A stretch of DNA of 64,000 nucleotides from Piezodorus guildinii (GCA_023052935.1 CM041295.1:169562366-169626365); one strand, 5' to 3'. Counted from the first letter of the stretch, positions 21,669 through 33,867 are shown. Translations and numbers: made by a program. The notes: generated by a model not told the origin, from the letters alone.

Positions 21669-22559
21669 TTATCTCTCATTAACTTTATGACCCACACGCC
21701 TGACTTCTGTATCAAGCTTTGTGAACTCGCCTCTCACACTAGCTAGGGATCTTCCAATGATAACCACATCATCTGCGTATGCCATTACCTGGGTCATCTT
21801 GGTGTAGATGGTTCCTCCTGGGTCCAGCTCAGCTCGCTTCACAATACCGTGGAGAACAATATTAAATAAGAAAGGAGCTAATGGATCTCCTTGCCTTAAT
21901 CCATTACTACTATCATCAATCATTACTTTAAAAGAGTCTGAGGGCCCACTCGGTGTCTTAACTCGGCATTCGTTGAGCACTAAGGTACACCTGGTCAGCC
22001 TGATGAGTTTATCGGGTACTCCCAACTCTCCCATAGCCACAAACAAGGATTCCCTACTAATAGTGTCATATGCTACTTCAAGATCTACAAACAGCATCCA
22101 CACAGACCTTCCGAATTCCCTCATCTTCTCAATGATCCTTCGAATAGAAAAAATCTGATCTATAGTGGATCTGTTGCGCCGAAAACCTCCTTGGTAGTCT
22201 CTTAGTACAGTCTCGGCATATGGGACTATCCTCCTATATAAAGCAATAGAAAATACCTTATATGCAATATTGAGTAACGTAATTCCCCTATGGTTCTTAC
22301 ATTGCATGATGTCCCCCTTTCTTTTATAAATTGGCACTATTTGGCCCTTTAACCAGTTACTAGGAATCACTTATTCTTCCCAAATTCTAGCTATAAGCAC
22401 AGTAGCTATATCCCAGTTTGCTCCTTTGAAAAGTTCCGCCGGAAGACCATCCATACCAGGTGCTTTATTATTTTTCACACCCGCTTCTATCTCTATAATG
22501 TCCTCTTTATCAGGCGGTGCATCTTCGTCACTTACATTATTTGTCATTACTGCACTCAC
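21669..22559 (-). pseudogene. LINE reverse transcriptase, one stop codon
   Basis: The frame from 22559 reads NNKAPGMDGLPAELFK, then IWEE, a TAA at 22371-22373, and continues in the same frame: IPSNWLKGQIVPIYKRKG, NHRGITLLNIAYKVF, YQGGFRRNRSTIDQIF, LFVDLEVAYDTISRESL (motif A), GLRQGDPLAPFLFNIVL (motif B) and MAYADDVVIIG (catalytic). All RT motifs 0-7 are present and both catalytic aspartates remain, so a single nonsense codon is the only break in about 300 residues. The thumb follows with shifts (LVKYWKVIGPQT, ALYGIETWALAEC). RT normally copies the LINE RNA into the nicked target. Confidence 0.8.
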
Positions 22560-22599
22560 TGGTCCAACCTCCTCAGCCTGTGCGCGATTTAAGAGCCTC

Positions 22600-23199
22600 T
22601 GAAAATGTTTTTTCCATTGATCAGTGCGGGCACTTCTTCTCCAGTAACCAATACCTCTCCCTTTTCATCCTTGACCACTGTATTTAGGTTATTATAACCG
22701 CTCTGAAAGGTATTAATCTTACTATACATTTTCCTTGTTTCGTTTTTTTTCTGGAAGATTCAATTTCCTCTACCTCTTTCCGTAAGGTTTTTCGCTTTTT
22801 CATTCTTACAACTTTCTTGGCAAAAGCTCTTCCATCTCTATATTCTTTGTGGCTTTGTCGGGTACTTCTTTTAAAAAACTGTAACCTATTCATGTTTCGT
22901 TCCTTGATAACTGCTTCACATTCTACATCAAACCAGATATTGCGCCTTCTTATTGTGCTTTTTGGGAAGATTTCTTTAGCTAATTTAGAAATAGCTGCTT
23001 TTATGATACTACATGGGGATGCTTTATACGAGTTCATTTACCTTTTGCTGGTATTGTGTACACATCCTCTCATCTTTTAGTAGTTCATGGTTTCATGTCG
23101 GCGTTATATCTCTTCCACCAATTACTTTCACTTCTGTTCTTATGCGCTGCTTCAACTTCATAACAACCATGTAATGTTGAGTTTATATCCAATCCTCTA
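22600..23199 (-). pseudogene. LINE endonuclease-RT linker remnant
   Basis: Minus-strand frames give VIMKLKQRIRTEVKVIGG (about 23165-23110), then CSIIKAAISKLAKEIFPKS, RRRNIWFDVECEAVIKERN and FKRSTRQSHKEYRDGRAFAKKVVRMKKRK. The W-FDxEC pattern followed by a basic helix is the linker after the endonuclease in RTE-like and related LINEs. Frameshifts separate the parts, and a further shift before 22684 leads to GEVLVTGEEV-like sequence and then RT. Confidence 0.65.
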
Positions 23200-24998
23200 T
23201 ATGACCGAACATCGGTTTAGTAGAGCCCCAAAGCTCAACTCCGTAGGTCCAGATAGGTCTTATGATTGTCATGTAAATGAGTCTTTTGTACTTAAGTGAA
23301 AGGTTAGAGCGTCTGTCTAGTAAGTGTTGGAGTAGCCAAAAACGGCGAGCAGTTTCTTTTCTTTTCAGTCTTGTATGCGGATTCCATGTAAGGCAGGAGT
23401 CCTAAAAAGCGGATCTGTTCTACAGGGACAAGCAGGATATCATTAAAGGACACTGTAGGGCAGGATGTCATAGGTCTTCGACGAAGGGAAAGGTAATGTG
23501 TTGGGATTTATTGTAATTGATTTTAATTCTCTAATTCTGACACCTTCTGATTGTAGGATCGTTATTAACTGATAACACGCAAGTGTCATCGGCATAGGTA
23601 GAAAGGAAGGTGTTAGGATGGGTTGGGATATCAGCTGTATAGACAGTGTAAAGAAGGGGTCCTAGGATACTGCCTTGAGGAACAACAGCAGACTGGGTAA
23701 AAAGAGATGAATAGGAATGCTTGTGGTTTATTTTGAGGGATCTGTCGGAGAGGTAGGACTGGATGATTAGGAAGTAGGTGGGAGGAAGGAATTTACGGAG
23801 TTGATAAAGCATTCCTAGGTGCCAGACTCGATCGAAGGCCTGTTCTACGTCAAGAAAGGCTCGCGTGCAGTAAAATCTACGCTCCAATGCAGACGAGACC
23901 ACATCCACCACACGGTGACATTGGTAGATGGTGCAGTGGGAAGTTCAGAATCCAAACTGGTGGTCTGGGATTATGTGATATGATTCTAGGATAGGGCATA
24001 GTCGTTTAAAGAGTAGCCTTTCTAGGATAAACCCATGATGGGTAAAAGAGAAATAGGACGATAAGAAGAAGTGAGCTCCAGTGGCTTTTTGGGTTTGGGG
24101 ATCATTTAAAAACAATAGTTAATTTCCAGGATGGAGAAAAGTATGTGGTGCGAAGTACGAAATTGTAAATATAGGTGAGGAACACGATGGCTTTTCTAGG
24201 AAGTTGCTTAAGGATTTGGGCAGTCATTAGATCATATCCAGGAGCTTTCCGGGAAGGTAATTTGTGGATTAAGTTCAAAATTTCTGAAGGATGAAATGCT
24301 TTAGGAGGAAGGGCCAACTGGAGTGGAATATCCAGTGCTTCAATGAATTCAAGGTAATGCGGATTAAGGATCTCAGGATGCGGATTGTATGTTTTAAAAA
24401 GATGCTGTGCGAATGTTTAGGGATTTCTCTTCAACAGATCTGGTCCAGGATTGAGATTCATTAAGGAGAAGATGGTTAAAATCTTTGAAGTTTAGTAGTT
24501 TCTTAGTAGTAGTCCATAGTGATCTGTCAGTAGTAGTGAGTTTTTCAGCCATGTTCAGCAAGTTTAGAATTTTGAATTTTCTGATTTCCAATTTTAGTTT
24601 GTTAGTCAATTTAGTGTAATATGTTTTGTCTGCTGGGTACCTAGTACTATGCCACTTCGATCTTGCTCTACGTTTTTCCCTTAGTAAGGTACTGTGGCGC
24701 ATGTACTGTGGCAGGTTAGTTTGTTGGGGGTTTTTGATGTTGGTGTTGTTGTTTGTACTGTTATCGAATATATTTCTACTTATTGATTCTGTAAGTTTTC
24801 CTATGGCACTGTCAATATCTATTTTAGTCTTAAGTGGGATCGTCAAGTACAATTTGATCTCCAAGTCTGTCCGAAAGCCGTCCCAATCCACACGTTCAAG
24901 TATTAGTTTAGAAGAGGTTGGTGAATGAACTAATCTCGAATGCAAGGAAAGCAGAACTGGACTGTGGTCATCAAGCCATGAACAAGGAAGGTTGAGGT
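23200..24998 (-). mobile_element. Jockey-type LINE copy B (fragment)
   Basis: A minus-strand Jockey piece of the copy A/C family holding the end of the endonuclease, the linker and most of RT: SSKLILERVDWDGFRTDLE (24930), LPQYMRHSTLLREKRRARSKW, LTTTDRSLWTTTKKLL, AFHPSEILNLIHKLPSRKAPGYDL, FLDVEQAFDRVWH, QGSILGPLLYT, TYADDTCVLS. Ends: ORF1 and the front of the endonuclease are missing after about 24998, the 3' tail before 23200. About 40 bp are deleted at about 23543 next to the catalytic region compared with copy A. Frame breaks lie near 23950, 24045 and 24110. Its middle (23540-24315) was duplicated into copy A. Confidence 0.8.
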
Positions 24999-25394
24999 TT
25001 TCAATATCTCAAAACTAAATTTCCTCTAATCAGCGACGCGAAATTGAAAGAAGGAATCTTTGTGGGTCCCGGAACACGAGAGCTCATGAAGGAAAGTGAA
25101 ATAATTATTAACAACCAGCAATGAGAGTATATAATGATTTGTAGGTTTTGTAACACATTTATTCAACATTTGTAACATCACAATAACATTTCTAAAATCT
25201 TGTGCATTCCAGCGGCATATTAATATTACTACTCATATTTTAGGAAAGAACAGATGGTTTATTTTCTTTTAATCAAATTTAAAATTCGTATTTTGTTACT
25301 TTATGTGAATTAAATAATTATTGGAGTCAAATTCTAAAACAATTTTTGATATTTTTAATTTTTTTTTTATAATATAATAATAGTATTTGGTTCA
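24999..25394. other. stretch without recognised gene
   Basis: AT-rich DNA with no recognised similarity. Confidence 0.4.
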
Positions 25395-25490
25395 GCAACT
25401 ATAGGGATTTTTATTGTTTTCAGGTCAGCGGGCTTGATTAGTCCGAGATCACGCTCGGCCGCAAGATGGTTTCAAATTTTTGGGTACCCA
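25395..25490 (-). mobile_element. SINE fragment
   Basis: This ~95-bp piece matches 4690-4785 of the SINE at 4613-4910: GATCACGCTC-GCC, a C-A-GGTTT segment, and TTGGGTACCCACTT occur in order. Head and tail are absent. Confidence 0.55.
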
Positions 25491-25790
25491 CTTATTTCAA
25501 TTTAATCCTCCTTGTGTTTATAAAATCATGATTAATTGGTTAATAATGTTTACGTATTAATAAAAAGGATCAGTTAAAGTGCTTCTATGCATCGGTTTCA
25601 ATCGAGATTCCTTATCTTTAAGTGGTATTTCGCTAACTCAAAATGGAAGAGAAAAAAATTCCTTTCGTCGTTTAATGATTTTTCATATTTAAAAAGGAAC
25701 ATTCGCTGCACAGCCGTTAAAAAAAATTTCGAGTGTGCATGATGACTTGTATGATGACAAAGGGCTCGGGTCGTCCTTCATTCAACTGTT
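25491..25790 (+). repeat. dispersed repeat family G, copy 1
   Basis: The order TTTCAATTTAATCCTCC, GTTTATAAAATCATG, AGTTAAAGTG, TTATGCATC-like, CGAGATTCCTTATCTTTAA, AATGGAAGAGA is shared with 37903-38200 and, inverted, 57760-58020. No coding capacity. This copy is uninterrupted and proves that the join across the Jockey insertion at 28448-37902 is correct. Confidence 0.6.
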
Positions 25791-25949
25791 GATGATGACC
25801 AAATTCAAAGCATTACCTCAAATATTACTACATTTAATAAATCAAAATGTGTCTTATATAAATGAATAAAAATATTTACAAGAATCCCAAGTTTTTTTTA
25901 TTGAATTCACCAGTAAATAAGTGAAAGTAAAAACGCTAACAACTTATTT

Positions 25950-26800
25950 TACAATCCAATATCCAATATCACTTGACGGGAAAACAATTTCAACAAGTTT
26001 TAAAAGTTAATTTAGATCCAGGAAACGACAAGTTAATAGCTAAATGCCCCTATCAAAGTTTATGGACTTAGAGTAAGTTATAAGTCCTACAGGTGGCGTG
26101 ACTTTGACATCTTCCTAATAAAATTTAACTTCCGAGGTTTTTAAATTTTAGAATCTTCTAAAAATAAAATATTAATTAAATAATGTTTTCGATTTATCGA
26201 CGTATAAGTTATCAACTCAATTATACTGTGATATAACAAAACTACAAGTAATTTTGAAAATTGGTTTCCGATTTTGGATTTGTAAGATACATTTGTTGCT
26301 TTTTCATACTATACATAAATATATAATATAAGGAAAGTATTGCGATCGTGAATCTAATATATACCGCTAGAAAGTTAAATATTTTATAAATACTTATTTT
26401 ATAAATAAACTTATATACAACGTTGTAGAAGGTAATGTAAATTGACGAATAGGAAAAAGTTAAGGGATAAATATTTTATACTCTAATATACTTTCAATTA
26501 AAGCATAGTTCTCAAGAAACTGTGTCTAATTCTTTAAACGTTTTCGAAACCTAGCTTTAATTAAAGGTACTCAAATTAATTAATTTTAACTACCGAGGTA
26601 AGTGAAAGCCGTGTGCTGCGGGCCACGTTGTTAGATGGCAAAAGTAAAGTGTTATGCTATTAACTGTCACTCTTTCTATCAGTTATTTATTACGTTCCTA
26701 ACGAAGGTTCCTAAATCATCGCTATTCCATTAGATTCCCAGTCTAAAAATGTTTAAAAAAACCTTCGTATGAGAAAATATTACTCAAAGGTGAATATACA
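25950..26800 (+). repeat. dispersed repeat family F, copy 2
   Basis: It aligns with 2600-3420 in the same orientation over most of its length (GTTTATGGACTTAGA, GGTGGCGTGACTTTGAC, TTTATCGACGTAT, TATTGCGATCGTGAAT, GGTAATGTAAATTGACGAATA, GGGCCACGTTGTTAGAT, AACCTTCGTATGAGAAAATA). No gene is seen. Between 26800 and 27180 nothing is recognised. Confidence 0.6.
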
Positions 26801-27181
26801 GAAGAGCTATAAGTATTTACGTTAAACTGATGAGGGAAAATATAAAACAATTAACTTAAACTTAAAAGGTTAAAAATAATGAAGAACAATCCGAAAAAAA
26901 AACAAAAAAACTGTGATAGTATTATAAATTTAAACGAAAACTAGAATACAAATGAGAGTAATCTTACTTGTATCTCCTATTATGTAATATACTTCTTTGA
27001 CTATGTAAATATAAATCGTTCTGCTTAAAGAAGATATTAATATACAGATGATACATATTTATAACTTACAAAAGAAAGCGATGTTATTATAAGATATATC
27101 CTATTTGGTCAGTCAGAATCTTGGTTAATATTCAACAAACTCAATTTCTTCATTGGAAGAAAAAATTAACTATTAGAAGAA

Positions 27182-27206
27182 TGTGTGTGTGTGTGTGTGT
27201 GTGTGT
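27182..27206 (+). repeat. (TG)n microsatellite
   Basis: A short TG dinucleotide run in AT-rich DNA with no gene nearby. Confidence 0.9.
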
Positions 27207-28438
27207 AATGGCCTAGTGGATGGAGCATTAGGCTAAAGAGACACTGAAAAATATCAATTTTTAAAACATTAGTTTTATTTTCTTATTTGTTAAAATTTTA
27301 TATGACATGTTATGGGTATTAACCATGATTTAAAGAGTGAACATGTGACATTTCGTATACAAAAAAATACTAATCTATCTCATCCTATATATTAAGAACA
27401 ACTAAAAAATATATAACATATATTATTACAACTAAAAATTAATATGCAGGTTTTAATGTGGAGTTGTTGTTTATATATGATTTACAATTAGAAAATAAAT
27501 GATTAAATCAATAAATTTATTGGGTACCTAAATATAGACAAAATTTACTTCATCGAACTAATTATAAATCCCATGGCAAATATTAAAATTTAAATAAAAA
27601 ATAAAATGAAATAAAAAAAATAAGTCAAGTATAAGAAAAAATAACAATCCTGTGTCGTATTTGAAAACGACACTCATACGACACTAGAAAATACAATAGT
27701 CCAGTGCGAAAACGAAAACTCGTACTTAGCTGAAATTTCATATTTGAGACAACTATACGCCCGAGATGTTACAGCAACTTTTTCATTATAATCGGCTAAC
27801 CAGAAGAGCCACTTTATACCATGCATTTTGCACCTTTTTTACAATTTTCTCAAAAGCGGCTCTAACGATTTTGATTAAACTCGCCATATTGATGTAAAGT
27901 TTAATCGTGTTTCATATCTTGTAGATTTCATTCTAATTGAAATAGTCTGAGGGGGCTTAAATGCCGATATTTCAAATTTTCTTCCTCTGAAGTACCTCTA
28001 CATACCTAATTTTGTATATTCCAAAAAATTAACCGCATCATCTTGTTATTATTGATAAAAAACGAATAAATACATAAGTTGAATTATATATTCAACAAAA
28101 AGAGAAAAATGCAAAAATATTTTTTTAATGCAACTTTTTGTTTTTGAACATAGGAACAGTAATATAGATGTATAATATACCGATGGAATGCTAAAGATTT
28201 TAGAAAAAACATTCTTATCCACAAAGTTGTAAAAGGTAATATATAGTGACGAATAGGGAATAAACTGATTACTGATGAACAATTTAATATAGTTTCCTAC
28301 GAAAATGAATACACGTTTTATTGAAATCAACTTACAACGTTCGAATTCCTTCCGCATCCAACCCTTTCAATTCAAAATCCTGTAAAAATCTATTGTGTTG
28401 TAAAAAAGTTGCTAGCTTTTTTCAATATTTCAATTAGC
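27207..28438. repeat. AT-rich region with family E and F repeat pieces
   Basis: Family E lies at about 27830-28060 (inverted relative to 57390-57640: AACTCGCCATATTGATGTAAA, TTCATTCTAATTGAAATAGTCTGA, AAATGCCGATATTT). A family F unit lies at 28140-28340 (GGTAATATATAGTGACGAATA). Nothing is recognised at 27207-27830. No gene is seen. Confidence 0.5.
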
Positions 28439-29169
28439 TCCTCTCTGACCCTCACACAAGACTGAAACGACAAGAAATTGCTCCAACATAACGCTTACTA
28501 CAACACTTAATAGACGAACGTTTAAAACTTCCAGTATATTACAAAAGACTCATTTACATCCCTATTATCAGACCTATTTAGACATATGGAATCGAGTTTT
28601 GGGACTCTACTAAACCATTTAATTCCTCCAGTCCTTACATAATCCAAAATCCTTCGCAAAATCCTGAACGTCCCTTATTTTGTCACAAATCAACTCCTCC
28701 ATAATAACCTAAACATCCCATTTCTTGCAGACATAGCCCGTGATAGATACTCCTCTTTTCATTCCCCCCACAAAAACCCACTTGTCCGTAATTTATTTTT
28801 CTTTAATATCCTAATATCAGTCTTAGAGTATCTCTGGTGCGATAAGGTGCTTAGTTTTGTGTTTCCTGCTATCTTGTTCATTTCAACAACAAATTTTAGA
28901 CGTCTTTAGAGAAATTCCTCTATAAACATAGTTTACCTAAGTCAGGTATCACTATAACCAAATATTGTTTCTGTAACATACAGATATACCGAAAAAAAAA
29001 CAAAAAAACTTGAAGAGTGTACGAAGCCAGAGCTGTTGAGAAGTAGTGGTGGGGACACTGTGTTTACCAGCGCTAATACTAGCAAGTTCCACGTAAATAC
29101 TGAGTATTATTATTATTAAGGTAAATATTATTATTTGTTCTTACGTGAAACTTATTATATATATACAAA

Positions 29170-30087
29170 ATGGCTAATTGTAAAATTTGCAATAAATCAG
29201 CTGGCAGAGACGAAAAATTACGTCTGACGTGTATTTTATGTAAAAATTTATTCCATATAAAATGCATTAAGATAGAATTTGTGGACCAAGAATCATACAA
29301 AAAATGGGTCTGCCCTGAATGCGATTCTTCATCGAAGGCATCACCTGACACGGAGCCCAGTTCCGTGATCGACCTGTTGAGAGCGCTGACTGAAGAGGTT
29401 AGGGGAGTGAAGGCTAAGCTTCAAGCCATAGACGAGCTAAAAGATATTAAGGATACGCTCGAAAAACAATCAGAACTTTCCTTTCAAAATATGGAAAGAC
29501 TGCTAAAAATTGAAGGCCTTCTAGAACAACAGAAGAATCAGGTTGAAAAACTGACCTTGGAAAATACCACCTTAAAAGATAAAATAGTTAATTTAGAAAG
29601 CCGTTTAAATAGCGCTGAACAAAGTCAACTTAGTAATTCTATAGAAATCAGAGGAATCCCTGAAAGACCGGGTGAGACCGTCGTGGGAACTGTACTAAGC
29701 GTTGGCGCGGGCCTGGGCGTCCAGCTCAGCCCTGGAGACCTGGACCACGCGGTACGCCTCAGGCCTAAGGAACCTGGGACCCCGGGGACCATCATTGCTC
29801 GCTTCATCAGACGGACGGTGAAAGAGGACTTGGTGAGACAGAGAAAAGTGAAAAGGGATTTTTCTACGCGCCACCTCGGATGGAATGAAAACGACAGTCA
29901 TCGCGTCTACGTGAGCGAGGCAATGACAGCCACCAACAGGCACTTATACTGGCAGGCCAGGCAGAAAAAGGTTTCCGCCAATATTAAGTATGTGTGGTTT
30001 AGTGGGGGCCGGGTCAGGTGCCGGAAGTCAGATGGTTGCCCAGCGGTGATTATAAACAAATCCTCAGACTTAGATGCGTTTATCTGA
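29170..30087 (+). CDS. CR1-like LINE ORF1: PHD finger, coiled coil, RNA-binding core
   Basis: An intact 305-codon frame starting at ATG 29170 (AAAATGGCTAAT). Residues 4-52 form a C4HC3 PHD finger (CKICNKSAG, CILC-x4-H-x2-C, WVCPEC). Residues about 68-155 are a long coiled coil (LLRALTEEVRGVKAKL, LEKQSELSFQNMERLLKIE, LENTTLKDKIVNLESRL). From about 160 comes a basic core (SNSIEIRGIPERPGE, AVRLRPKEPG, IIARFIRRTVKEDLV, RVYVSEAMTATNRHLYWQAR) like the C-terminal domain of many insect LINE ORF1 proteins. The protein should form multimers and bind the LINE RNA. Codons for the core are GC-rich compared with the AT-rich flanks. No stop or frameshift, unlike every other ORF1 in the window. Confidence 0.85.
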   Translation: MANCKICNKSAGRDEKLRLTCILCKNLFHIKCIKIEFVDQESYKKWVCPECDSSSKASPDTEPSSVIDLLRALTEEVRGVKAKLQAIDELKDIKDTLEKQSELSFQNMERLLKIEGLLEQQKNQVEKLTLENTTLKDKIVNLESRLNSAEQSQLSNSIEIRGIPERPGETVVGTVLSVGAGLGVQLSPGDLDHAVRLRPKEPGTPGTIIARFIRRTVKEDLVRQRKVKRDFSTRHLGWNENDSHRVYVSEAMTATNRHLYWQARQKKVSANIKYVWFSGGRVRCRKSDGCPAVIINKSSDLDAFI

Positions 30088-31103
30088 AAATTCAGTTCAA
30101 GTTTCCAATATTTAGTAAGACCTTTATTTTATTTACTTAAGAAAGATTCATTATTTTTGTTTAATTTTTTTCTTTATTTAAAAGGGATATATTTTAGTTG
30201 TTAATTAGGTCATTTTATATCTATAATCATCTTATTTTTGTTATATATTTACTTCATTTTATTCTTCTAATCGAATTCTATAAGTCTGCACTTTATTTTT
30301 TTTTCAGAAACTATTATTCTAAATTCACATTTTCTCATTCAAATTATCATTTTTTTATTATTATGCGTGTGTGTGTTTATATATATAAGTGTATTTGTGA
30401 GCATATATATATGTATATATGTTTTATTTTTTTAATTGTAAATATTTTACTTTTTTATTTTGAAGTCCTAGTATTTTTTTTATTTTCTAATTAGGTTAGT
30501 TAATAACAATGTAGGTATCTTTTTTTTTCTTTTCTCTTTTTTAAATAGAAGAATGTCATTATATTTTTTAATATTATTTTTTCATTGTTTGGGAAACTTT
30601 ATTTTTAAAATGGAAAATACTTTACTCTTTTGGATGGAAGATATTTTATTTATTTACTTTATATTGAAGATATATCTGTATATCTGGACAAAATTTCATT
30701 TTCATCTATTATTATATTTCATTGTGGTTATTATCATTTAATAGAAACTAAGATATCTTTGTTAAATAACCAATTTTTTTTCACTCCTTACTGTTTCTTT
30801 TAGTTGTTTTTATTTATTTATTTTATTTTTTCCTCTTTTTTTAATGTTTTTTTTTTATTATTTGAGATTTTTTTTTTCAATGAAAATACTTTATTGTTTT
30901 TGAATGGAAGACATTTTATTTCCTTTATACTGAAGATATATCTGCATCTCTGGACAATTTTCATTTTTATCTATTATTATATTTTATCAGTGATTATTAT
31001 CATTTGGAAGAAACTAAAATATCTTTGTTAAATATCCAGTATTTTTCTCTTCTTACTGTTTCTTTTAATTGTTTTTATTAACTTATTTTATTTTTTCCCT
31101 ATT
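30088..31103 (+). repeat. T-rich inter-ORF spacer with ~270-bp tandem units
   Basis: Between ORF1 and the palindrome the plus strand is T-rich. A unit of roughly 270 bp occurs at about 30560-30835 and 30836-31103, with a third, shorter one resuming at 34048-34200 beyond the palindrome. Shared pieces are TTTAAAATGGAAAATA, GGATGGAAGATATTTTATTT, TTGAAGATATATCTG and TTACTGTTTCTTTTA. The frames here (30198-31031) are hydrophobic low-complexity products of T-rich codons and are not considered genes. A spacer of more than 1 kb between LINE ORFs is unusual. Confidence 0.65.
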
Positions 31104-31108
31104 TATAG

Positions 31109-31390
31109 CATTTCCAAGTCAATTGTAACCTTTTCCAAGTCAAATGTAACTTTTTCCATTTCAAATGTAACCTTTTCCAAGTCAAATGTAACTTTTTCCA
31201 TTTCAAATGTAACCTTTTCCAAGTCAATTGTAACCTTTTCCAAGTCAAATGTAACTTTTTCCATTTCAAATGTAACCTTTTCCAAGTCAAATGTAACCCT
31301 TTCCAATTCAATTGTCACCTTTTCCAAGTCAAATGTCACCTTTTCCATTTCAAATGTTACCTTTTCCAAGTCAAATGTCACTTTTTTCTT
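31109..31390 (-). repeat. 21-bp tandem array, left arm
   Basis: About thirteen to fourteen copies of a 21-bp unit, alternating two variants, AAGTCAAATGTAACCTTTTCC-like and a TTTC-for-AGTC version. Because 21 is a multiple of three, the minus strand stays open and would encode VTFDLEK and VTFEMEK heptads (96 codons). The right-arm array (33868-34042) has about eight units. Copy-number difference between arms shows the array changes by slippage or unequal exchange. Coding is considered unlikely. Confidence 0.8.
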
Positions 31391-32825
31391 CACTTCTAGC
31401 CTTAAATATTCCGTTTTATTTATTTATTTATTGAAAAATAATTAATTTAATAAACATTATGACTTTTTTAATCATTTTGGCATATAATAATTGATAATTT
31501 TTTTGGGTCTCTTAGATATTTGATATCAAGTTCTGTTTTTTACTAGCTAATATTTAAAAAAATTAATTATCGTCTATTTAGTTTTAAGATAGTTGTTGAT
31601 ATTGATTTTTTAGAGAGGAGGGGTAGTTTTTTGGAATAATTAATGTGTTTTCGGGTATTATAATTAAATTTTTCGAACTGTATTTTTTATCGCTCGCGTC
31701 CATGTTAACTCGCATTAAATTTTAATGTTTTTTATTGATATAGGGATTAATTAATGGGCTTTCGGGTGGTTATGATTACGTTTTTCGAGCTGTATATTTT
31801 ATCGCTCTCGCTTATTTTAACTAAAATTTACTTTTTATGTGTTTTATTGATATAGGGATAAATTAAAGTGCTTTCGGGTGGTTATGATTACGTTTTTCGA
31901 GCTGTATTTTTTATCGTTCATGCGTATTTCAACTCGCATTTACTTTTAATGTTTTTTATTGATATAGGGATAAATTAAAGTGCTTTCGGGTGGTTATGAT
32001 TACGTTTTTCGAGCTGTATTTTTTATCGCTCTCGCTTATTTTAACTAAAATTTACTTTTTATGTTTCATATTGATAAAGGGGTTGATAATTGTGTTGTCG
32101 GGTCCTATAATTATGTTTTTTTAGTTTTATTTGTTTATCGCTCCCGCGCATTTTAACTCGAATTTACTTTTAATGTTTTTTATTGTTATAAAGATAATTA
32201 ATGTGCTTTTGGTGGTTATGATTACGTTTTTGAGCTGTATCTTTTATCGCTTATGCGTATTTCGATTCGGATTTACTTTTGATATTTTTTATTGTTATAG
32301 ACGTTTGTAATTATCTTTTCGGGTCTTGTGATTACGTTTTTTAAGCTGTTTTTATTGTCGCTTGCTCTCATTTCAACTTGCATTTGCAGTGGTCTTTCTT
32401 TGTTTTTGTTTTAGGGAATACTCATAACGTGTTTTGAACTTTATTCTTTTATGCGCTTGGGAATTTCTACAAACCGTAGGTATTATGTTATAATATGAGG
32501 TAAAAATTATTTATTGTGTTTTTGCAGGATTTGATTACATTTTTTATTTGGGCGTTACAACGTGATTGCGCATTCTTCTAGATCACGTTTCATTTAAGTT
32601 AAAATGTGCACTAGCTATAAATAAATGTCATAAACTCTATTTGTATTCCCGAAAACACTATAAACGATCCCACTATCGAATATTTATGAAATAGGAACAG
32701 TAACTTAAAGTGATTAAAAGCTATAACAAATTTGGTTCAAATAATGTTATCAGAACACCCGAAAATAGAATAAACGATTCCTCAATTAAATTATCAAATA
32801 ATTGTAAGACCAAGTTAGGAAGCGG

Positions 32826-32880
32826 ATCCTTTACAAAGCGTCCTGAGGAAATTTTTTCAACTTAATCTTTTGTAAAGGAT
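32826..32880. repeat. central hairpin of the foldback
   Basis: A perfect 12-bp stem ATCCTTTACAAA (32826-32837) and TTTGTAAAGGAT (32869-32880) encloses a 31-base loop near the middle of the palindrome. It is outside the repeat arms and not explained by them. Confidence 0.7.
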
Positions 32881-33867
32881 GCATGACCGATAAAAGATAC
32901 AGCTCAAAAAACGTAATCATAACCACCCGAAAGCACATTAATTAATCCCTATATTAATATAAAACATTAAAATTTAAAGACCACTGCAAATGCAAGTTGA
33001 AATGAGAGCAAGCGACAATAAAAACAGCTTAAAAAACGTAATCACAAGACCCGAAAAGATAATTACAAACGTCTATAACAATAAAAAATATCAAAATTAA
33101 ATCCGATTCGAAATACGCATAAGCGATAAAAGATACAGCTCAAAAACGTAATCATAACCACCAAAAGCACATTAATTATCTTTATAACAATAAAAAACAT
33201 TAAAAGTAAATTCGAGTTAAAATGCGCGGGAGCGATAAACAAATAAAACTAAAAAAACATAATTATAGGACCCGACAACACAATTATCAACCCCTTTATC
33301 AATATGAAACATAAAAAGTAAATTTTAGTTAAAATAAGCGAGAGCGATAAAAAATACTGCTCGAAAAACGTCATTATAGTCCCCCGAAAGTAAAATAATT
33401 AATCCCTATATCAATAAAAAACATTAAAAGTAAATGCGAGTTGAAATACGCATGAACGATAAAAAATACAGCTCGAAAAACGTAATCATAACCACCCGAA
33501 AGCCCATTAATTAATCCCTATATCAATAAAAAACATTAAAATTTAATGCGAGTTAACATGCACGCGAGCGATAAAAAATACAGTTCGAAAAATTAAAACA
33601 CCCGAAAACACATTAATTATTCCAAAAAACTACCCCTCCTCTCTAAAAAATCAATATCAACAACTATCTTAAAACTAAATAGACGATAATTAATTTTTTT
33701 AAATATTAGCTAGTAAAAAACAGAACTTGATATCAAATATCTAAGAGACCCAAAAAAATTATCAATTATTATATGCCAAAATGATTAAAAAAGTCATAAT
33801 GTTTATTAAATTAATTATTTTTCAATAAATAAATAAATAAAACGGAATATTTAAGGCTAGAAGTGAA

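Larger units (their letters stand above)
21370..23199 (-). mobile_element. RTE-like LINE fragment
   Basis: Minus-strand LINE piece covering the end of the endonuclease-RT linker (23199-22684), full RT (22559-21669) and part of the thumb (21660-21370). Both the 5' endonuclease and the 3' end are missing. It abuts Jockey copy B at about 23200, so one of them was cut by the other or by a deletion. No TSD was found. It is the same broad family as 105-2187 and 40091-41576 but clearly a different subfamily. Confidence 0.75.

Noticed and set aside
29079..29351. 90-codon minus frame across the start of CR1-like ORF1
   Set aside because: Antisense shadow of the PHD finger coding sequence.
30198..31031. 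Several plus-strand frames of 60-100 codons rich in Phe, Leu and Ile
   Set aside because: They follow from T-rich low-complexity DNA and tandem repeats; no start context, domain or conserved length.
31400..33840. CRISPR-like array from regularly spaced ~110-bp repeats
   Set aside because: Units are adjacent tandem repeats without spacers, mirrored in two arms, in a eukaryotic setting.
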